A stretch of DNA of 64,000 bases from Ligilactobacillus animalis KCTC 3501 = DSM 20602. GTDB taxonomy: Bacteria > Bacillota > Bacilli > Lactobacillales > Lactobacillaceae. Both the position numbers and the translations under genes were made by a program. Below, in pieces: positions 17,840 through 26,907 of this stretch (within the stretch, counting starts at the first letter, position 1; every line of letters begins with the position of its first letter). The notes below the pieces were generated by a model. That model searched no databases. It was not told the origin of the DNA and was given only the letters and a program-made list of their open reading frames with translations. Location of the stretch: the NCBI RefSeq assembly GCF_001434535.1, contig NZ_AYYW01000057.1:186001-250000 (forward strand), read 5' to 3'.

Positions 17840-18421
17840 CTACTCTTCATCATCTAATGCGTCGTTAAATAATGACATTAGATCATCTGAAGTAGCTTCA
17901 TTTTTTTCGTCATCTTGTGGTAATTCAGGTAATTGTGCTAGCGATTCGATCCCAAAATAATTAAGGAAATTTTCCGTTGTTGCATACATGATCGGACGAC
18001 CAGGAGCATCCATTCGACCAGCTTCTTTGATCAGATCTAACACTAACAGCTTTTGCAACATCCCACTTGATTGCACTCCACGGATCTCATCGATCTGGAT
18101 CCGAGTCGCAGGCTGTTTATAAGCCACTACGGCCAACGTTTCTAATGCAGCTGAGGATAATTCCGTCATTGCCGGTGATTCAAAATACTGTTTAACTAGC
18201 TCAGTCACAGCTTTCTTAGTCACCAACCGATAACGCTCTTCTGCATGGATCAACTTTAAGGCGGTGTTGGCATCCTGTTTATATTTTTTTTCGATCAAAG
18301 CTAACTGATCTAAGACAGCCGGTTTCATGATCCCTGTCAACTGTGAAAGCTCGCGCGCTGTTATGCCTTCATTTCCACTTACAAACAGCAAACTTTCTAT
18401 TTTAGCTTGATTAGACAGCAT
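17840..18421 (-). CDS. scpB: Segregation and condensation protein B
   Basis: ScpB is the winged-helix partner of SMC-ScpA condensin, needed for chromosome segregation. The 193 residues contain the two winged-helix halves and the conserved [21 protein letters not shown] segment. Its ATG overlaps the end of scpA, so the two are coupled. Confidence 0.96.
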   Translation of the reverse strand: MLSNQAKIESLLFVSGNEGITARELSQLTGIMKPAVLDQLALIEKKYKQDANTALKLIHAEERYRLVTKKAVTELVKQYFESPAMTELSSAALETLAVVAYKQPATRIQIDEIRGVQSSGMLQKLLVLDLIKEAGRMDAPGRPIMYATTENFLNYFGIESLAQLPELPQDDEKNEATSDDLMSLFNDALDDEE

Positions 18422-19178
18422 TTACTTCACCACTCACTAATTTTATTGGTCCTAAAATATCTTCTTGTGTGGCTCTGATCGCTCCTTGTTTGACCAATTC
18501 AAGAAGTGCTAAAAAGGTCGTCACCACTAGCTCTAAGGCTGCATTTGCTGCAAACAGATCCTCAAATTCGATCGGCTCTTTTGCTTGCTTGACCAATTTT
18601 TCGACCCGCGTGATCTGATCTTTTAAGAAATAACGTTCTGATTCGATTTTGCGCATAACTGGTTTTTGGGCCTTACGTTTGAGCATCAAACGTGCAAATG
18701 CTTTCTGCAATGCAGTTATATCACAGCTATCAGGGTCAAGTTTCCCTAAACTAGCACCAGCTGGTACGAGCGCTTGTTCACGCGGATATAACTTCATCCT
18801 TTCATCAGCATAACCGCGCATATTCTGGGCAGCAGTTTGAAATGTTTGGTGTAATAGCAATTGTTGCACTAAACTTTCACGTGGATCTTCAACTTCATCG
18901 TCTGTTTGTAGGCTAGCTTGCTCATTTGGTAAAAGCATCTTACTTTTAATATTGACCAGCATCGAAGCTGTAACCAAATACTCCCCAGCAATGTCTAATT
19001 GCATTTCCTTTAACTGGTGCAAGTAGTCAATATACTGGGTAGTTATTTCCGCCATCGGAATATCATAGATATCCATTTGATTTTTCTTGATCAAGTGCAA
19101 CAATAGATCTAACGGCCCCTCAAAATCAGGAACTTTAAATAGTAACTCTTTTACATTTGGCGTCGCTTCATTTTTCAT
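18411..19178 (-). CDS. scpA: Segregation and condensation protein A
   Basis: ScpA is the kleisin subunit that bridges SMC heads. The family N-terminus [23 protein letters not shown] is at about residues 19-41 and a winged-helix C-terminus ends the 255 residues. It overlaps scpB and ribT. Confidence 0.96.
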   Translation of the reverse strand: MKNEATPNVKELLFKVPDFEGPLDLLLHLIKKNQMDIYDIPMAEITTQYIDYLHQLKEMQLDIAGEYLVTASMLVNIKSKMLLPNEQASLQTDDEVEDPRESLVQQLLLHQTFQTAAQNMRGYADERMKLYPREQALVPAGASLGKLDPDSCDITALQKAFARLMLKRKAQKPVMRKIESERYFLKDQITRVEKLVKQAKEPIEFEDLFAANAALELVVTTFLALLELVKQGAIRATQEDILGPIKLVSGEVNAV

Positions 19179-19527
19179 TATGGTGCTCCCATTTAGCTAT
19201 CAAGGACGAAGCTTCAATATTACCCATTATCTTCTTATCCGGATAGAGTTCGGCTAAATTATCTAGCATCAAAAAGCACAGTCCTTGACTTCTTTCCGTT
19301 GGTGTTACTGCTATCTGACGTACCATGATGAAATCTTCATTTATTTCGGTCCCTAAAACACCGACAAAATCACGATTCTCATTCTTCCATAAATATAGCA
19401 CATGCGAGCTGTCAGCTTCGTACCATTCAATTTCCGTCTTCAAATTAGCGATCTCTTTTAAATCGGGGATAAACGATAACAATCCCATTGCGGTTTTTTC
19501 ATAGTCGCTTTTATACTTATAAAGCAT
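19168..19527 (-). CDS. ribT: RibT-like GNAT acetyltransferase
   Basis: The 119-residue GNAT-fold protein closely resembles B. subtilis RibT (YKSDYEKTAMGLLSFIPDLKE start, then VRQIAVTPTERSQG, the acetyl-CoA loop). Its biochemical role is unknown; in Bacillus it belongs to the riboflavin operon, here to the scpA cluster. The ATG at 19527 has a GGAGGAG SD immediately upstream; the frame begins four codons earlier with a TTG inside that SD. Confidence 0.8.
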   Translation of the reverse strand: MLYKYKSDYEKTAMGLLSFIPDLKEIANLKTEIEWYEADSSHVLYLWKNENRDFVGVLGTEINEDFIMVRQIAVTPTERSQGLCFLMLDNLAELYPDKKIMGNIEASSLIAKWEHHNEK

Positions 19528-19594
19528 TTTCTCCTCCAATAGCTAATTGCTCATCTGATTATGCTAGATTACCACAAATTCACGCGAAAGACAA

Positions 19595-20485
19595 TCACGC
19601 ATGCGGATGAGCTTCATTGTAGATCTTAGCTAAGCGTTTCTTAGATAAGTGCGTATAGAGTTGCGTTGTTGAAATATCTGCATGCCCTAATAGTTCTTGG
19701 ACGATCCGCAGATCAGCTCCATTTTCTAAAATATGGGTCGCAAATGAATGTCGCAACGTATGTGGAGTCACATTTTTCTTGATCCCCGCCAATTTGACCT
19801 GCTGTTTCAAATTTTTCCAGATCCCCTGACGAGTCAATTGATTTCCGTGAAAATTTAAAAATAAATAATCATTTGGTGTTCGCAATAGTTTAGGACGCGC
19901 CGTTTTTAAATAGCGCTGGACCCACATTACAGCTGTATCTCCGATCGGGACGAGCCGCTCTTTTTGACCCTTACCTAGTGTTTGGATGATCCCTAACTCT
20001 AAATGTAGGTCAGCTAATTTCAAATTGATGACCTCACTGACTCGTAATCCAGTCGCATACATCAATTCTAAGATCGCACGGTCACGTAACCCCAATGGCT
20101 TTTCTACATCAGGTGTCTGAAGTAACATTTCAACTTCAGACACTGACAATACTTCCGGCAGATGGTTTTCTTTTTTAGGTAATTCGATCAGTTGCATCGG
20201 ATCTTTAGTGACGAGCTCTTCTTGCATCAAATAGCGAAAAAAACGCCTTAAACTTGTAATACAACGACTGATCGTGGTCCTGGCTTTTTGATGTTGTAAT
20301 TGGCTCTCTAAATACAACATGATCAGATCACGATCGACCTGAGTCAGCGTAACTTTTTTTTGCTCTAAAAATGCTGCAAACTGGCGCAGATCTTGTCCAT
20401 AACTCAGAAGTGTGTTTTTAGATAGACCACGTTCGACCATGAGATAATGCAAATAATCAGCTATCACTTCAGATGTTGGAGGCAT
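19595..20485 (-). CDS. xerD: Site-specific tyrosine recombinase XerD
   Basis: The 296-residue chromosome-dimer resolvase has an N-terminal SAM-like core-binding domain and all catalytic residues: Arg148 (TGLRVSE), Lys172 (GKGQKER), His242 and Arg245 (HTLRHSF), His268 (LGHAD) and nucleophile Tyr277 (TQLYTHLS). It overlaps fur by 17 nt, the same fur-xerD neighbourhood as B. subtilis. Confidence 0.94.
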   Translation of the reverse strand: MPPTSEVIADYLHYLMVERGLSKNTLLSYGQDLRQFAAFLEQKKVTLTQVDRDLIMLYLESQLQHQKARTTISRCITSLRRFFRYLMQEELVTKDPMQLIELPKKENHLPEVLSVSEVEMLLQTPDVEKPLGLRDRAILELMYATGLRVSEVINLKLADLHLELGIIQTLGKGQKERLVPIGDTAVMWVQRYLKTARPKLLRTPNDYLFLNFHGNQLTRQGIWKNLKQQVKLAGIKKNVTPHTLRHSFATHILENGADLRIVQELLGHADISTTQLYTHLSKKRLAKIYNEAHPHA

Positions 20486-20951
20486 CGTCTTTCACTTCCT
20501 TGATCACTTGTTTTCGTTGACAATCTTGACAAATACCCAAAAAAGTTAGCCGATGATCTGTGACCTCAAAATGATATTGCCGGGCGAGTCGTTCTTCAAC
20601 GTCGATCAGCATATCTTCGTAGATCTCAGTCACATTGCCACAAACACTACATACAAGATGATGATGAAAATGTCCCTTATCACTTGTTTTTAGGTCAAAG
20701 CGTGCGATCCCATCTTCAAAACTTATCTTATTGACGATCTGGATCTCGGCCAAAACGTCCAAGGTCCGATAAACAGTTGCTAAACCAACTTCAGGATGTT
20801 TTTGATGGAGTAAGGAATAAACCTCTTCGGCCGAAAGATGCCTAGCTTGATGCTCAAGTAACACTGCGATCGTGGCTCTTCTTTGAGGTGTTAATTTAAA
20901 ACCTTGTGCATGTAACTTTTGTTCGATCTTTGCTAACTGATCCAAGGTCAT
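20469..20951 (-). CDS. fur: Fur-family metalloregulator
   Basis: The 160-residue protein has a winged-helix DNA-binding half (LTPQRRATIAVLLEH, VGLATVYRTLDVLAE) and a metal-binding half with HFHHHLVCSVCGN and two CxxC pairs, the second near the C-terminus (CQDC). The position next to xerD matches Fur rather than PerR or Zur of B. subtilis, but the sensed metal cannot be decided from sequence. Confidence 0.88.
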   Translation of the reverse strand: MTLDQLAKIEQKLHAQGFKLTPQRRATIAVLLEHQARHLSAEEVYSLLHQKHPEVGLATVYRTLDVLAEIQIVNKISFEDGIARFDLKTSDKGHFHHHLVCSVCGNVTEIYEDMLIDVEERLARQYHFEVTDHRLTFLGICQDCQRKQVIKEVKDDASNI

Positions 20952-20967
20952 CCTTCCTTTCTATACT

Positions 20968-21831
20968 CTATTTGACTAAGATCAAATATCCATCTCGTTG
21001 CACAACTAAGCCAGCTTTCATCAAATGCCCAACTGCGCGTTTAAATTGTCCTTTACTGATCCCAAAATAGACTTTGATCTCAGCCGGATCACTCTTATCT
21101 GTAAACGGCAAACGGCCTTCTGCATTATGTTGTAAAGCAGCTAGAAGCATTTGCGCATCATCACTGATAGCTTCATAAGCACGTGGACGTAATGAAAGAT
21201 TCAATGTCCCATCTGGTCTTATCCCGATCACTCTGGCCTTAACTTCTTGACCTAAACGCGGTTCTTGATCACGTTCTGACGGATGAATAAAGCCTAATTG
21301 GTAATCTTTAGTAATGACATATGAACCCACCATCTTCAAACGGTAGACCGTTGCGATCACGTCTTTATTCATCATCTTTTGACTTGCAGCATCACCTACA
21401 GCTTTAAACATCTCCATTGTAGCTAATTCGCCCCAAAGACGGCCTTTATCATCTACACGTAAAGCGATCATCAAACGGTCGCCTGCTTTAGGCCAAAGAT
21501 TTTGCAATTCAGGTAAAGTATCAGTCGAAACTACGATGTCTTTGTTAGGTAGACCGATATCAACAAAGACCCCTAAGCCACGTTGGACCTTCTTTACTTC
21601 ACCCCATGCATAACGATCAAAACCACTCTTGGGTTCAGTTTTAGTCAACTGTAATTCATGATCTTCATTTTCATAAGCAAAGCCTGAGATCATAGCCCCT
21701 GGTTTAGGTAACTTCAAAAGTTCGCTCTTGGCGATCCTAAAAGTTGTTCCTTCTTTTTGCGCAAAAACATAATCTGCATTTTCATCAATGACCATAGCAG
21801 TTATATTGCGTCCAATTAAATCTTTTAACAT
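20968..21831 (-). CDS. cvfB: CvfB-family S1-like RNA-binding protein
   Basis: The 287-residue protein is built of S1-type OB folds and a C-terminal winged-helix (YFGISKGQFKRAVGHLMKAGLV), as in CvfB/YitL. S. aureus CvfB affects virulence gene expression; the role in lactobacilli is unknown. It is separated from fur by 16 nt and probably is co-transcribed with it. Confidence 0.9.
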   Translation of the reverse strand: MLKDLIGRNITAMVIDENADYVFAQKEGTTFRIAKSELLKLPKPGAMISGFAYENEDHELQLTKTEPKSGFDRYAWGEVKKVQRGLGVFVDIGLPNKDIVVSTDTLPELQNLWPKAGDRLMIALRVDDKGRLWGELATMEMFKAVGDAASQKMMNKDVIATVYRLKMVGSYVITKDYQLGFIHPSERDQEPRLGQEVKARVIGIRPDGTLNLSLRPRAYEAISDDAQMLLAALQHNAEGRLPFTDKSDPAEIKVYFGISKGQFKRAVGHLMKAGLVVQRDGYLILVK

Positions 21832-21998
21832 TATTATTATGCTCCCTAACTATTCTGACTAGAAACTTCTTTTTCTATTTTACCTAAAAACACTATGAAT
21901 TGCGAATTGTTGCGTTAAATATATCATAGATTATCATTATGTTCTCAGAAAATAGTGTTCTATCTCAACTTTTTTAACATATTATTTATCCGGACAGG

Positions 21999-22298
21999 TC
22001 ATAAGTGTTGGGCAAAGAAATTTAATAGTAAGATAACAGACAAAACTGCACCAAAAACTAATCCTCCCAGAAGATAGGCACCAATAAGCATAAGCTTGAG
22101 CAAGAACGGAATAAGCCAAAGTTTAAGTACTACCGCGCCAACAATAATTGTTATTAAATAACTTATCACACCTACGACTTTATTTTTAGAACAATAACTC
22201 AGATAAGCATTAAATAACTTAGTAAGCTCGTTCCATAATTTACATACTTTCAAGCCTGTCTTCGTTTCAACTAACAGCTGATAGATCAAATTAGTCAT
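21999..22298 (-). CDS. Small membrane protein of unknown function
   Basis: The 99-residue protein is not recognised. After about 42 polar residues it has two to three hydrophobic segments (VVGVISYLITIIVGAVVLKLWLIPFLLKLMLIGAYLLGG in parts) up to the C-terminus. The ATG at 22298 follows an AAAGGGGG SD. AT-rich flanks and few GATC sites set it slightly apart from its neighbours. Confidence 0.6.
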   Translation of the reverse strand: MTNLIYQLLVETKTGLKVCKLWNELTKLFNAYLSYCSKNKVVGVISYLITIIVGAVVLKLWLIPFLLKLMLIGAYLLGGLVFGAVLSVILLLNFFAQHL

Positions 22299-22487
22299 CA
22301 CTCTGTCCCCCTTTAGAGAACACTTCTATCAATATTTCCATAAATACCCATTATACTAAATAAAACTAACTAAATTTTCTTCCGAAAAACGACTACTGTC
22401 AAGTACTGCTACTCATTTTCTTTAATAATTAGAAACACCACAAAAATTGCTTATTCTTGCTAATATGGAATAGTTTCATTCCCAACA

Positions 22488-22520
22488 CAAAAAAGAACCC
22501 TTGATATATCAAGGGTTCTA
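22488..22520 (-). terminator. tsf terminator
   Basis: AGAACCCTTGATATATCAAGGGTTCT is a perfect hairpin followed by six T residues, just after the tsf stop. Confidence 0.92.
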
Positions 22521-22539
22521 GCGTTAAAATAAGCGAATG

Positions 22540-23415
22540 TTATTTAACTTGGCTCATAACTTCTTCTACAAAGTTATCAGCTTTCTTTTCGATACCTTCA
22601 CCAACTTCGTAACGAACGAAGGCTTTGACCTTGCCGTCCTTAGAAGCCATGAATTTAGCAACTGTCAAGTCTGGATCCTTAACAAATGCTTGGTCATCCA
22701 AAGCAACTTCAGCAAAGAACTTGTTCAAGCGACCTGCAACCATCTTTTCGATGATGTTTTCTGGCTTGCCTTCGTTCTTAGCTTCTTCAGTTAAAACTGC
22801 TTTTTCGTGTTCTACTTCACTAGCAGGCACTTGGTCGCGGTTAACGTACTTAGGATTGATAGCTGCAACGTGCATTGCAACGTCTTTAGCAGCCACTTCA
22901 TCAGCACCTTCAACAACAGTTAAAACAGCGATCTTACCACCCATGTGTAAGTAAGCACCGAAGTTTTCGTTGTCAGCTTTTTCAACCAATTCAAAGCGAC
23001 GCAATGTGATCTTTTCACCGATAACTTGTGTAGCTTCGATGATTTCTTCGTTGATCGTACCTTTGTCAGTCTTGATAGCCAAAGCAGCTTCTAAATCAGC
23101 TGGTTTGTTTTCTGCGATCAAACCTGCAACACGTTTTACAAGGTCCTTGAATTGTTGGTTTTGAGCAACAAAGTCTGTTTCAGCGTTGATTTCAACAACT
23201 GCAGCTGTGTTACCTACAACTTCAACATCAGCTAAACCTTCAGCAGCAACACGGTCGCTCTTCTTAGCAGCCTTTGCCATACCTTTTTCACGCAAGAAAT
23301 CAATAGCCTTGTCCATGTCGCCATCAACAGCAACTAAAGCTTTCTTAGCATCCATCATACCTACGCCAGTTTTTTCGCGTAATTCTTTTACTTGAGCAGC
23401 AGTAACTTTTGCCAT
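22540..23415 (-). CDS. tsf: Elongation factor Ts
   Basis: EF-Ts is the nucleotide exchange factor for EF-Tu. The N-terminal UBA-like motif [19 protein letters not shown] and the [10 protein letters not shown] signature are present, and 291 residues is the normal length. It is downstream of rpsB with an intervening terminator-like hairpin. Confidence 0.98.
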   Translation of the reverse strand: MAKVTAAQVKELREKTGVGMMDAKKALVAVDGDMDKAIDFLREKGMAKAAKKSDRVAAEGLADVEVVGNTAAVVEINAETDFVAQNQQFKDLVKRVAGLIAENKPADLEAALAIKTDKGTINEEIIEATQVIGEKITLRRFELVEKADNENFGAYLHMGGKIAVLTVVEGADEVAAKDVAMHVAAINPKYVNRDQVPASEVEHEKAVLTEEAKNEGKPENIIEKMVAGRLNKFFAEVALDDQAFVKDPDLTVAKFMASKDGKVKAFVRYEVGEGIEKKADNFVEEVMSQVK

Positions 23416-23493
23416 AGCCTAGTGGCCTCCTTAGAGTGATTAATTTGGAGTACTTTTGGCATAAAAACCATGGTGTATCCAAACCATAAATTT

Positions 23494-23553
23494 AAAAAAA
23501 GGCCATCTCAAGACTAAGGCCAAAATGCCTACCTAAAACCTGAGACAGCCTAA
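23494..23553 (-). terminator. Long hairpin terminator between rpsB and tsf
   Basis: A roughly 19-bp imperfect stem (GGCTGTCTCAGG side with CCTTAG...GAGATGGCC side) ends in seven T residues. It may lower tsf expression relative to rpsB. Confidence 0.8.
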
Positions 23554-23562
23554 GTTTATTAA

Positions 23563-24360
23563 CTATTCAGCATCTGTATCGTTGTTGCCTTCAACAACTT
23601 CAACGATTTCTTCGATGGATTCAACTTCTTCGCCGTTAGCAGCTTGGAAAGTTTCTTCTGAAACAGGTGCATCATCTTCGCCTTGACGACCTTCGATGAT
23701 CGCATCTGCCATCTTAGATGTGATCAAACGTACGGCACGGATAGCATCGTCGTTTGATGGGATCTTAACATCAATTTCATCTGGATCAGCGTTTGTGTCG
23801 ACCATAGCAACGATAGGAATGTTAAGCTTTTGTGCTTCCTTAACAGCGATACGTTCCTTGCGAGGATCCACGATGAACAATACATCAGGGATACGTGGCA
23901 TATCTTCAATACCACCAAGGAATTTTTGAAGACGATCGCGTTCTTTGATCAACAAAGCAACTTCTTTCTTAGGTAACACTTCAAATGTGCCATCTTCTTC
24001 CATTGCTTTGATCTCTTTCAAACGTTTGATACGTTTTTGGATCGTGTTCCAGTTTGTCAAAGTACCACCTAACCAACGATGGTTTACGTAGTATTGACCT
24101 GCACGTTTTGCTTCTTCTTCGATCGCATCTTGTGCTTGTTTCTTTGTACCAACAAACAAGATAACACCATCGTTAGCAGCAGCATCTTTCATAAAATCGT
24201 AAGCATCGTCGATCAACTTAACAGTTTTTTGTAAGTCGATGATGTAGATACCATTACGTTCTGTGAAGATGTACTTCTTCATCTTAGGGTTCCAACGACG
24301 TGTTTGGTGACCAAAATGTACACCAGCTTCAAGTAATTGTTTCATGGAAATAACAGCCAT
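23563..24360 (-). CDS. rpsB: 30S ribosomal protein S2
   Basis: The 265-residue protein has the standard [22 protein letters not shown] start and the [20 protein letters not shown] core, and an acidic tail of about 25 residues. The SD is a full GGAGG. It begins the rpsB-tsf pair, with a strong promoter and a structured leader. Confidence 0.98.
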   Translation of the reverse strand: MAVISMKQLLEAGVHFGHQTRRWNPKMKKYIFTERNGIYIIDLQKTVKLIDDAYDFMKDAAANDGVILFVGTKKQAQDAIEEEAKRAGQYYVNHRWLGGTLTNWNTIQKRIKRLKEIKAMEEDGTFEVLPKKEVALLIKERDRLQKFLGGIEDMPRIPDVLFIVDPRKERIAVKEAQKLNIPIVAMVDTNADPDEIDVKIPSNDDAIRAVRLITSKMADAIIEGRQGEDDAPVSEETFQAANGEEVESIEEIVEVVEGNNDTDAE

Positions 24361-24512
24361 TACAATTAACCTCCAAAATAGTTTTTATTATCCTCCCCTA
24401 TGTTCAACGATCAAAAAACTCAAATGAGCACTCTTTTGACCATCGCATAAGGTGTGAATTGTACCTTTATAGGCACTCTTGGTATTATAACCTACTCCTA
24501 GAGCAATTGCAA
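24361..24512 (-). promoter_or_regulatory. rpsB promoter and structured leader
   Basis: The promoter is nearly ideal: TTGCAA (24507-24512), 17 nt, TATAAT (24484-24489). The leader of about 115 nt can form AAGGT/ACCTT and a long GGTCAAAAGA/TTTTTTGATC hairpin before the SD. Autogenous control by S2 through such leaders is known in bacteria; here it is inferred. Confidence 0.7.
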
Positions 24513-24535
24513 ACGTTTCTGTTAAAAAATCAAGC

Positions 24536-25531
24536 TTATTTTGTTTGAACTAAAGTCGGGGCCGTTCCAGTCTCGATCACTGATTTAGCCGAATCTAATG
24601 AGATATTGACCATATTTTCAACAGCTATTTCAGTGTAAAAGGCAATGTGTGGCGTCATCACAACGTTATCTAACGCAACTAACTCTTTGAACAGTTCATC
24701 TTCAACACCCGTTTCATTTAAATCGTGGTTAAAGATCGGTGTCTCAAATTCATACGTATCTAAACCAGCACCACCTAATTTGCCACTCTTCAAAGCTGCA
24801 AGTAAAGCATTAGCATCGATCAAAGAACCGCGCGCAGTATTGATGATATAAGCGCCATCTTTCATTTTTTCGATCATTTTAGCATCGATCAGATGTCCAT
24901 CTTTGTCAGAGCCTGGCATATGCAAAGTCAACACATCGGCTTTAGCCACTAGATCTTCTAGCGTATCAACATAGATACCTTCACTTTCCAATTTAGGATC
25001 ATGATAGGGATCAAACGCCAAGATCTTAGCACCAAAGCCCTTATAGATATCGATCGCAGCTTTACCGATCCGCCCCGTGCCAACGATCCCGATCGTCAAA
25101 GCTCTGATCTCTTTACCAACAAAGGGAGCCCAGCGATAATCATTGGAAGCCATTCGCTTGCGGAAAATATTTTGATTACGCAACAATTGTAGTAAGATCG
25201 TTACTGAAAATTCAGCGATCGCATTAGGCGAATATGCCGGCACATTAGTTACCGCGATCCCATATTTCTTAGCTTCAGCTAGGTCTAGATTATCGACCCC
25301 GACATTTCTGATCGAAACATCTTTGACACCATAACCAGCCAAAGTCTTAAAAAGATCCGCTGGATACGTCCCAGTCTGAAAGCTGATAACAGCATCATAT
25401 CCCTTGGACAAGCTCAAATTTTCGGACGTAACTTCATCGGCAACTAATTTTATTTCAATATTATTTTTTTGAGACCAATTTTCAAAATAAGCACGTTCAT
25501 CTTGACGTACATTATAAGCAATAAACTTCAT
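24536..25531 (-). CDS. D-2-hydroxyacid dehydrogenase (D-lactate / D-hydroxyisocaproate type)
   Basis: The 331-residue NAD-dependent enzyme reduces 2-oxoacids to D-2-hydroxyacids. The nucleotide loop GTGRIG is at residues 151-156, Asp174 follows beta-2 (NADH preference), and the catalytic triad of this family is present as Arg234 (NTARG), Glu263 and His295 (TPHIA), each one position before the equivalents in L. bulgaricus D-lactate dehydrogenase. Sequence resembles both D-LDH and D-HicDH, so substrate is undecided. I start at MKFIAYNVRQDE; the earlier in-frame part lies in the bridging hairpin of the leader. Confidence 0.9.
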   Translation of the reverse strand: MKFIAYNVRQDERAYFENWSQKNNIEIKLVADEVTSENLSLSKGYDAVISFQTGTYPADLFKTLAGYGVKDVSIRNVGVDNLDLAEAKKYGIAVTNVPAYSPNAIAEFSVTILLQLLRNQNIFRKRMASNDYRWAPFVGKEIRALTIGIVGTGRIGKAAIDIYKGFGAKILAFDPYHDPKLESEGIYVDTLEDLVAKADVLTLHMPGSDKDGHLIDAKMIEKMKDGAYIINTARGSLIDANALLAALKSGKLGGAGLDTYEFETPIFNHDLNETGVEDELFKELVALDNVVMTPHIAFYTEIAVENMVNISLDSAKSVIETGTAPTLVQTK

Positions 25532-25663
25532 AACGAACTGCTGCACCAAATGTGACTCCAAATGAAGAAATGCAGCCTTCCTTTCTTGAATTTTAGCTAA
25601 CTTTTCTTGATGATCTCACATTTTAACTTCAAATCTAAAGTTAGCACTTCAACTCTTACTATA
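25532..25663 (-). promoter_or_regulatory. Two-hairpin leader RNA with bridged SD (D-2-hydroxyacid dehydrogenase)
   Basis: After an extended -10 TGTTATAGT (core 25658-25663) the RNA forms P1, GCTAACTTT (25637-25645) with AAAGTTAGC (25596-25604), a perfect 9-bp stem. Then comes SD AAGAAAGGAAGG (25577-25588) and P2, GCTGCA (25571-25576) with TGCAGC (25540-25545), and AGTTCGTT before the ATG, with no other SD. The P1 loop holds TGAAG (25627-25631) and AAATGTGA (25616-25623), complementary to CTTCA (25563-25567) and TCACATTT (25548-25555) in the P2 loop. The loop-1 sequence resembles that of plsC. Confidence 0.7.
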
Positions 25664-25671
25664 ACATAAGT

Positions 25672-25959
25672 CTATCTTAACAAATATTTCTCAGCTACTC
25701 CATGTTCACGCAAATAGCTTTCCTTTTGTTGGCGTGTTAGTTGTTTGAACGCATATTCTTTTTTAAGTGCTAAACTTTTAGTCGCAAATTGCTCATGGTA
25801 GATCATTTTCACCGGGCGCCGAACACGGGTATACTTAGCTCCCTGTCCACTATTGTGAGTCATTAAACGCTGTTTGAGATCAGTCGTAAAGCCTGTATAA
25901 AAAGTAGCATCCGCACAGCGTAAAACATAGAAAAAATACTGTTTACTCTGCTGTTCCAT
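25672..25959 (-). CDS. GIY-YIG nuclease-superfamily protein (YazA type)
   Basis: The 95-residue protein is a stand-alone GIY-YIG domain ([16 protein letters not shown] at the N-terminus, then [19 protein letters not shown]). Its function is not established, although a DNA or RNA processing role is usual for the fold. It overlaps the trmN6-like gene by 17 nt, the same pairing as yabB-yazA in B. subtilis. Confidence 0.88.
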   Translation of the reverse strand: MEQQSKQYFFYVLRCADATFYTGFTTDLKQRLMTHNSGQGAKYTRVRRPVKMIYHEQFATKSLALKKEYAFKQLTRQQKESYLREHGVAEKYLLR

Positions 25960-26701
25960 ATAAAATTTCCCTCATCTCCGGTGTATATTCATCATTTGCC
26001 TGATAAACTGTGATCGGAGGCATAAAGCGCAATCCGCCTTTGCGTCCATCTTTGATCGCTTCGACTAAGACCATATTAGCTTCACGACCTGCTTTAGGAT
26101 AGACTAGTTGGATCTTCTTAGGAGCTAGCCGATTTTTTTGCATGCATTCAAAGATCTCCCACAGTCTATCAGGACGATGAACAAAATAAGCTTTACCTTT
26201 AGTTTTTAAAAGTGCACTACTCATTTCGATCGTTTGAGCTAAAGTCACCGTGATCTCATGGCGGGCCAATGCCAGATAAGGGTTAGGATTTTTTTTGCTA
26301 GTTGGAAGATCCGAAAAGTACGGGGGATTACATGTGACCGTATCAAAGCTATCTTTTTTCAAATGCGTCAACGAATCGTTTAGATCAAGATTCAAGACAG
26401 TCAGCTGTTTTTCTAAAGAATTTAATTTAACACTACGTTCAGCCATTTCAGCTAATTTAGGTTGGATCTCGACAGCCACGATCGAAGCTTTAGTTTTGTT
26501 TGTCAAAAATAGACCAACTGCCCCATTTCCCGCACAGAGATCGACTACTTTGCCATTTTCTTTTTTTGTTGGCTCGGCAAAATGGGCCAGTAACACTGCA
26601 TCCAAAGAAAAAGAAAAAACTTTTGAGCTTTGAATTATTTTGATATCGTTAGCGTATAACTGGTCGATCCGTTCATCTTCTCTCAATTCGATTTTATTCA
26701 A
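25943..26701 (-). CDS. tRNA1(Val) adenine-37 N6-methyltransferase-like protein
   Basis: This is a SAM-dependent methyltransferase with motif [16 protein letters not shown] and the amino-methylating motif NPPYF. It matches the YabB/TrmN6 family, which methylates A37 of tRNA-Val in E. coli. I place the start at a TTG ([17 protein letters not shown]) because AGAAGG lies 9 nt before it and related proteins begin there; the open frame continues 13 codons upstream without an SD. Confidence 0.85.
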   Translation of the reverse strand: MNKIELREDERIDQLYANDIKIIQSSKVFSFSLDAVLLAHFAEPTKKENGKVVDLCAGNGAVGLFLTNKTKASIVAVEIQPKLAEMAERSVKLNSLEKQLTVLNLDLNDSLTHLKKDSFDTVTCNPPYFSDLPTSKKNPNPYLALARHEITVTLAQTIEMSSALLKTKGKAYFVHRPDRLWEIFECMQKNRLAPKKIQLVYPKAGREANMVLVEAIKDGRKGGLRFMPPITVYQANDEYTPEMREILYGTAE

Positions 26702-26771
26702 ATCAAAACACCTTCTTTTACTCTTTAACGTGACTTGCAATTTTAAGATAAATTTAGCATACTAAAAAATG

Positions 26772-26907
26772 TATAATAAATAAATAGCGCTGTCCAAGTA
26801 TTGAAGCCACTTGAAAGTTAAACTGTGAGCCGGCTAGCAGCAGCGCTATCTAAGAAAGGAAGGCTATAGAACTTTCAAATATCTCACAGTCTATAGCAGT
26901 AAATACC
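26772..26907 (+). promoter_or_regulatory. Two-hairpin leader RNA with bridged SD (plsC)
   Basis: A -10 TATAAT (26772-26777) places the start of transcription at about 26784, exactly where P1 begins: ATAGCGCTG (26784-26792) with CAGCGCTAT (26841-26849), 9 bp. The SD AAGAAAGGAAG (26852-26862) follows. Next is P2, GCTATAG (26863-26869) with CTATAGC (26891-26897), then 10 nt without SD and ATG. The P1 loop contains TTGAAAGTT (26811-26819) and ACTGTGAG (26822-26829). The P2 loop contains their exact complements AACTTTCAA (26870-26878) and CTCACAGT (26883-26890). It is the clearest member of the family. Confidence 0.75.

Noticed and set aside
22537-22794. Plus-strand frames inside tsf and rpsB
   Set aside because: They are antisense shadows of highly conserved genes.
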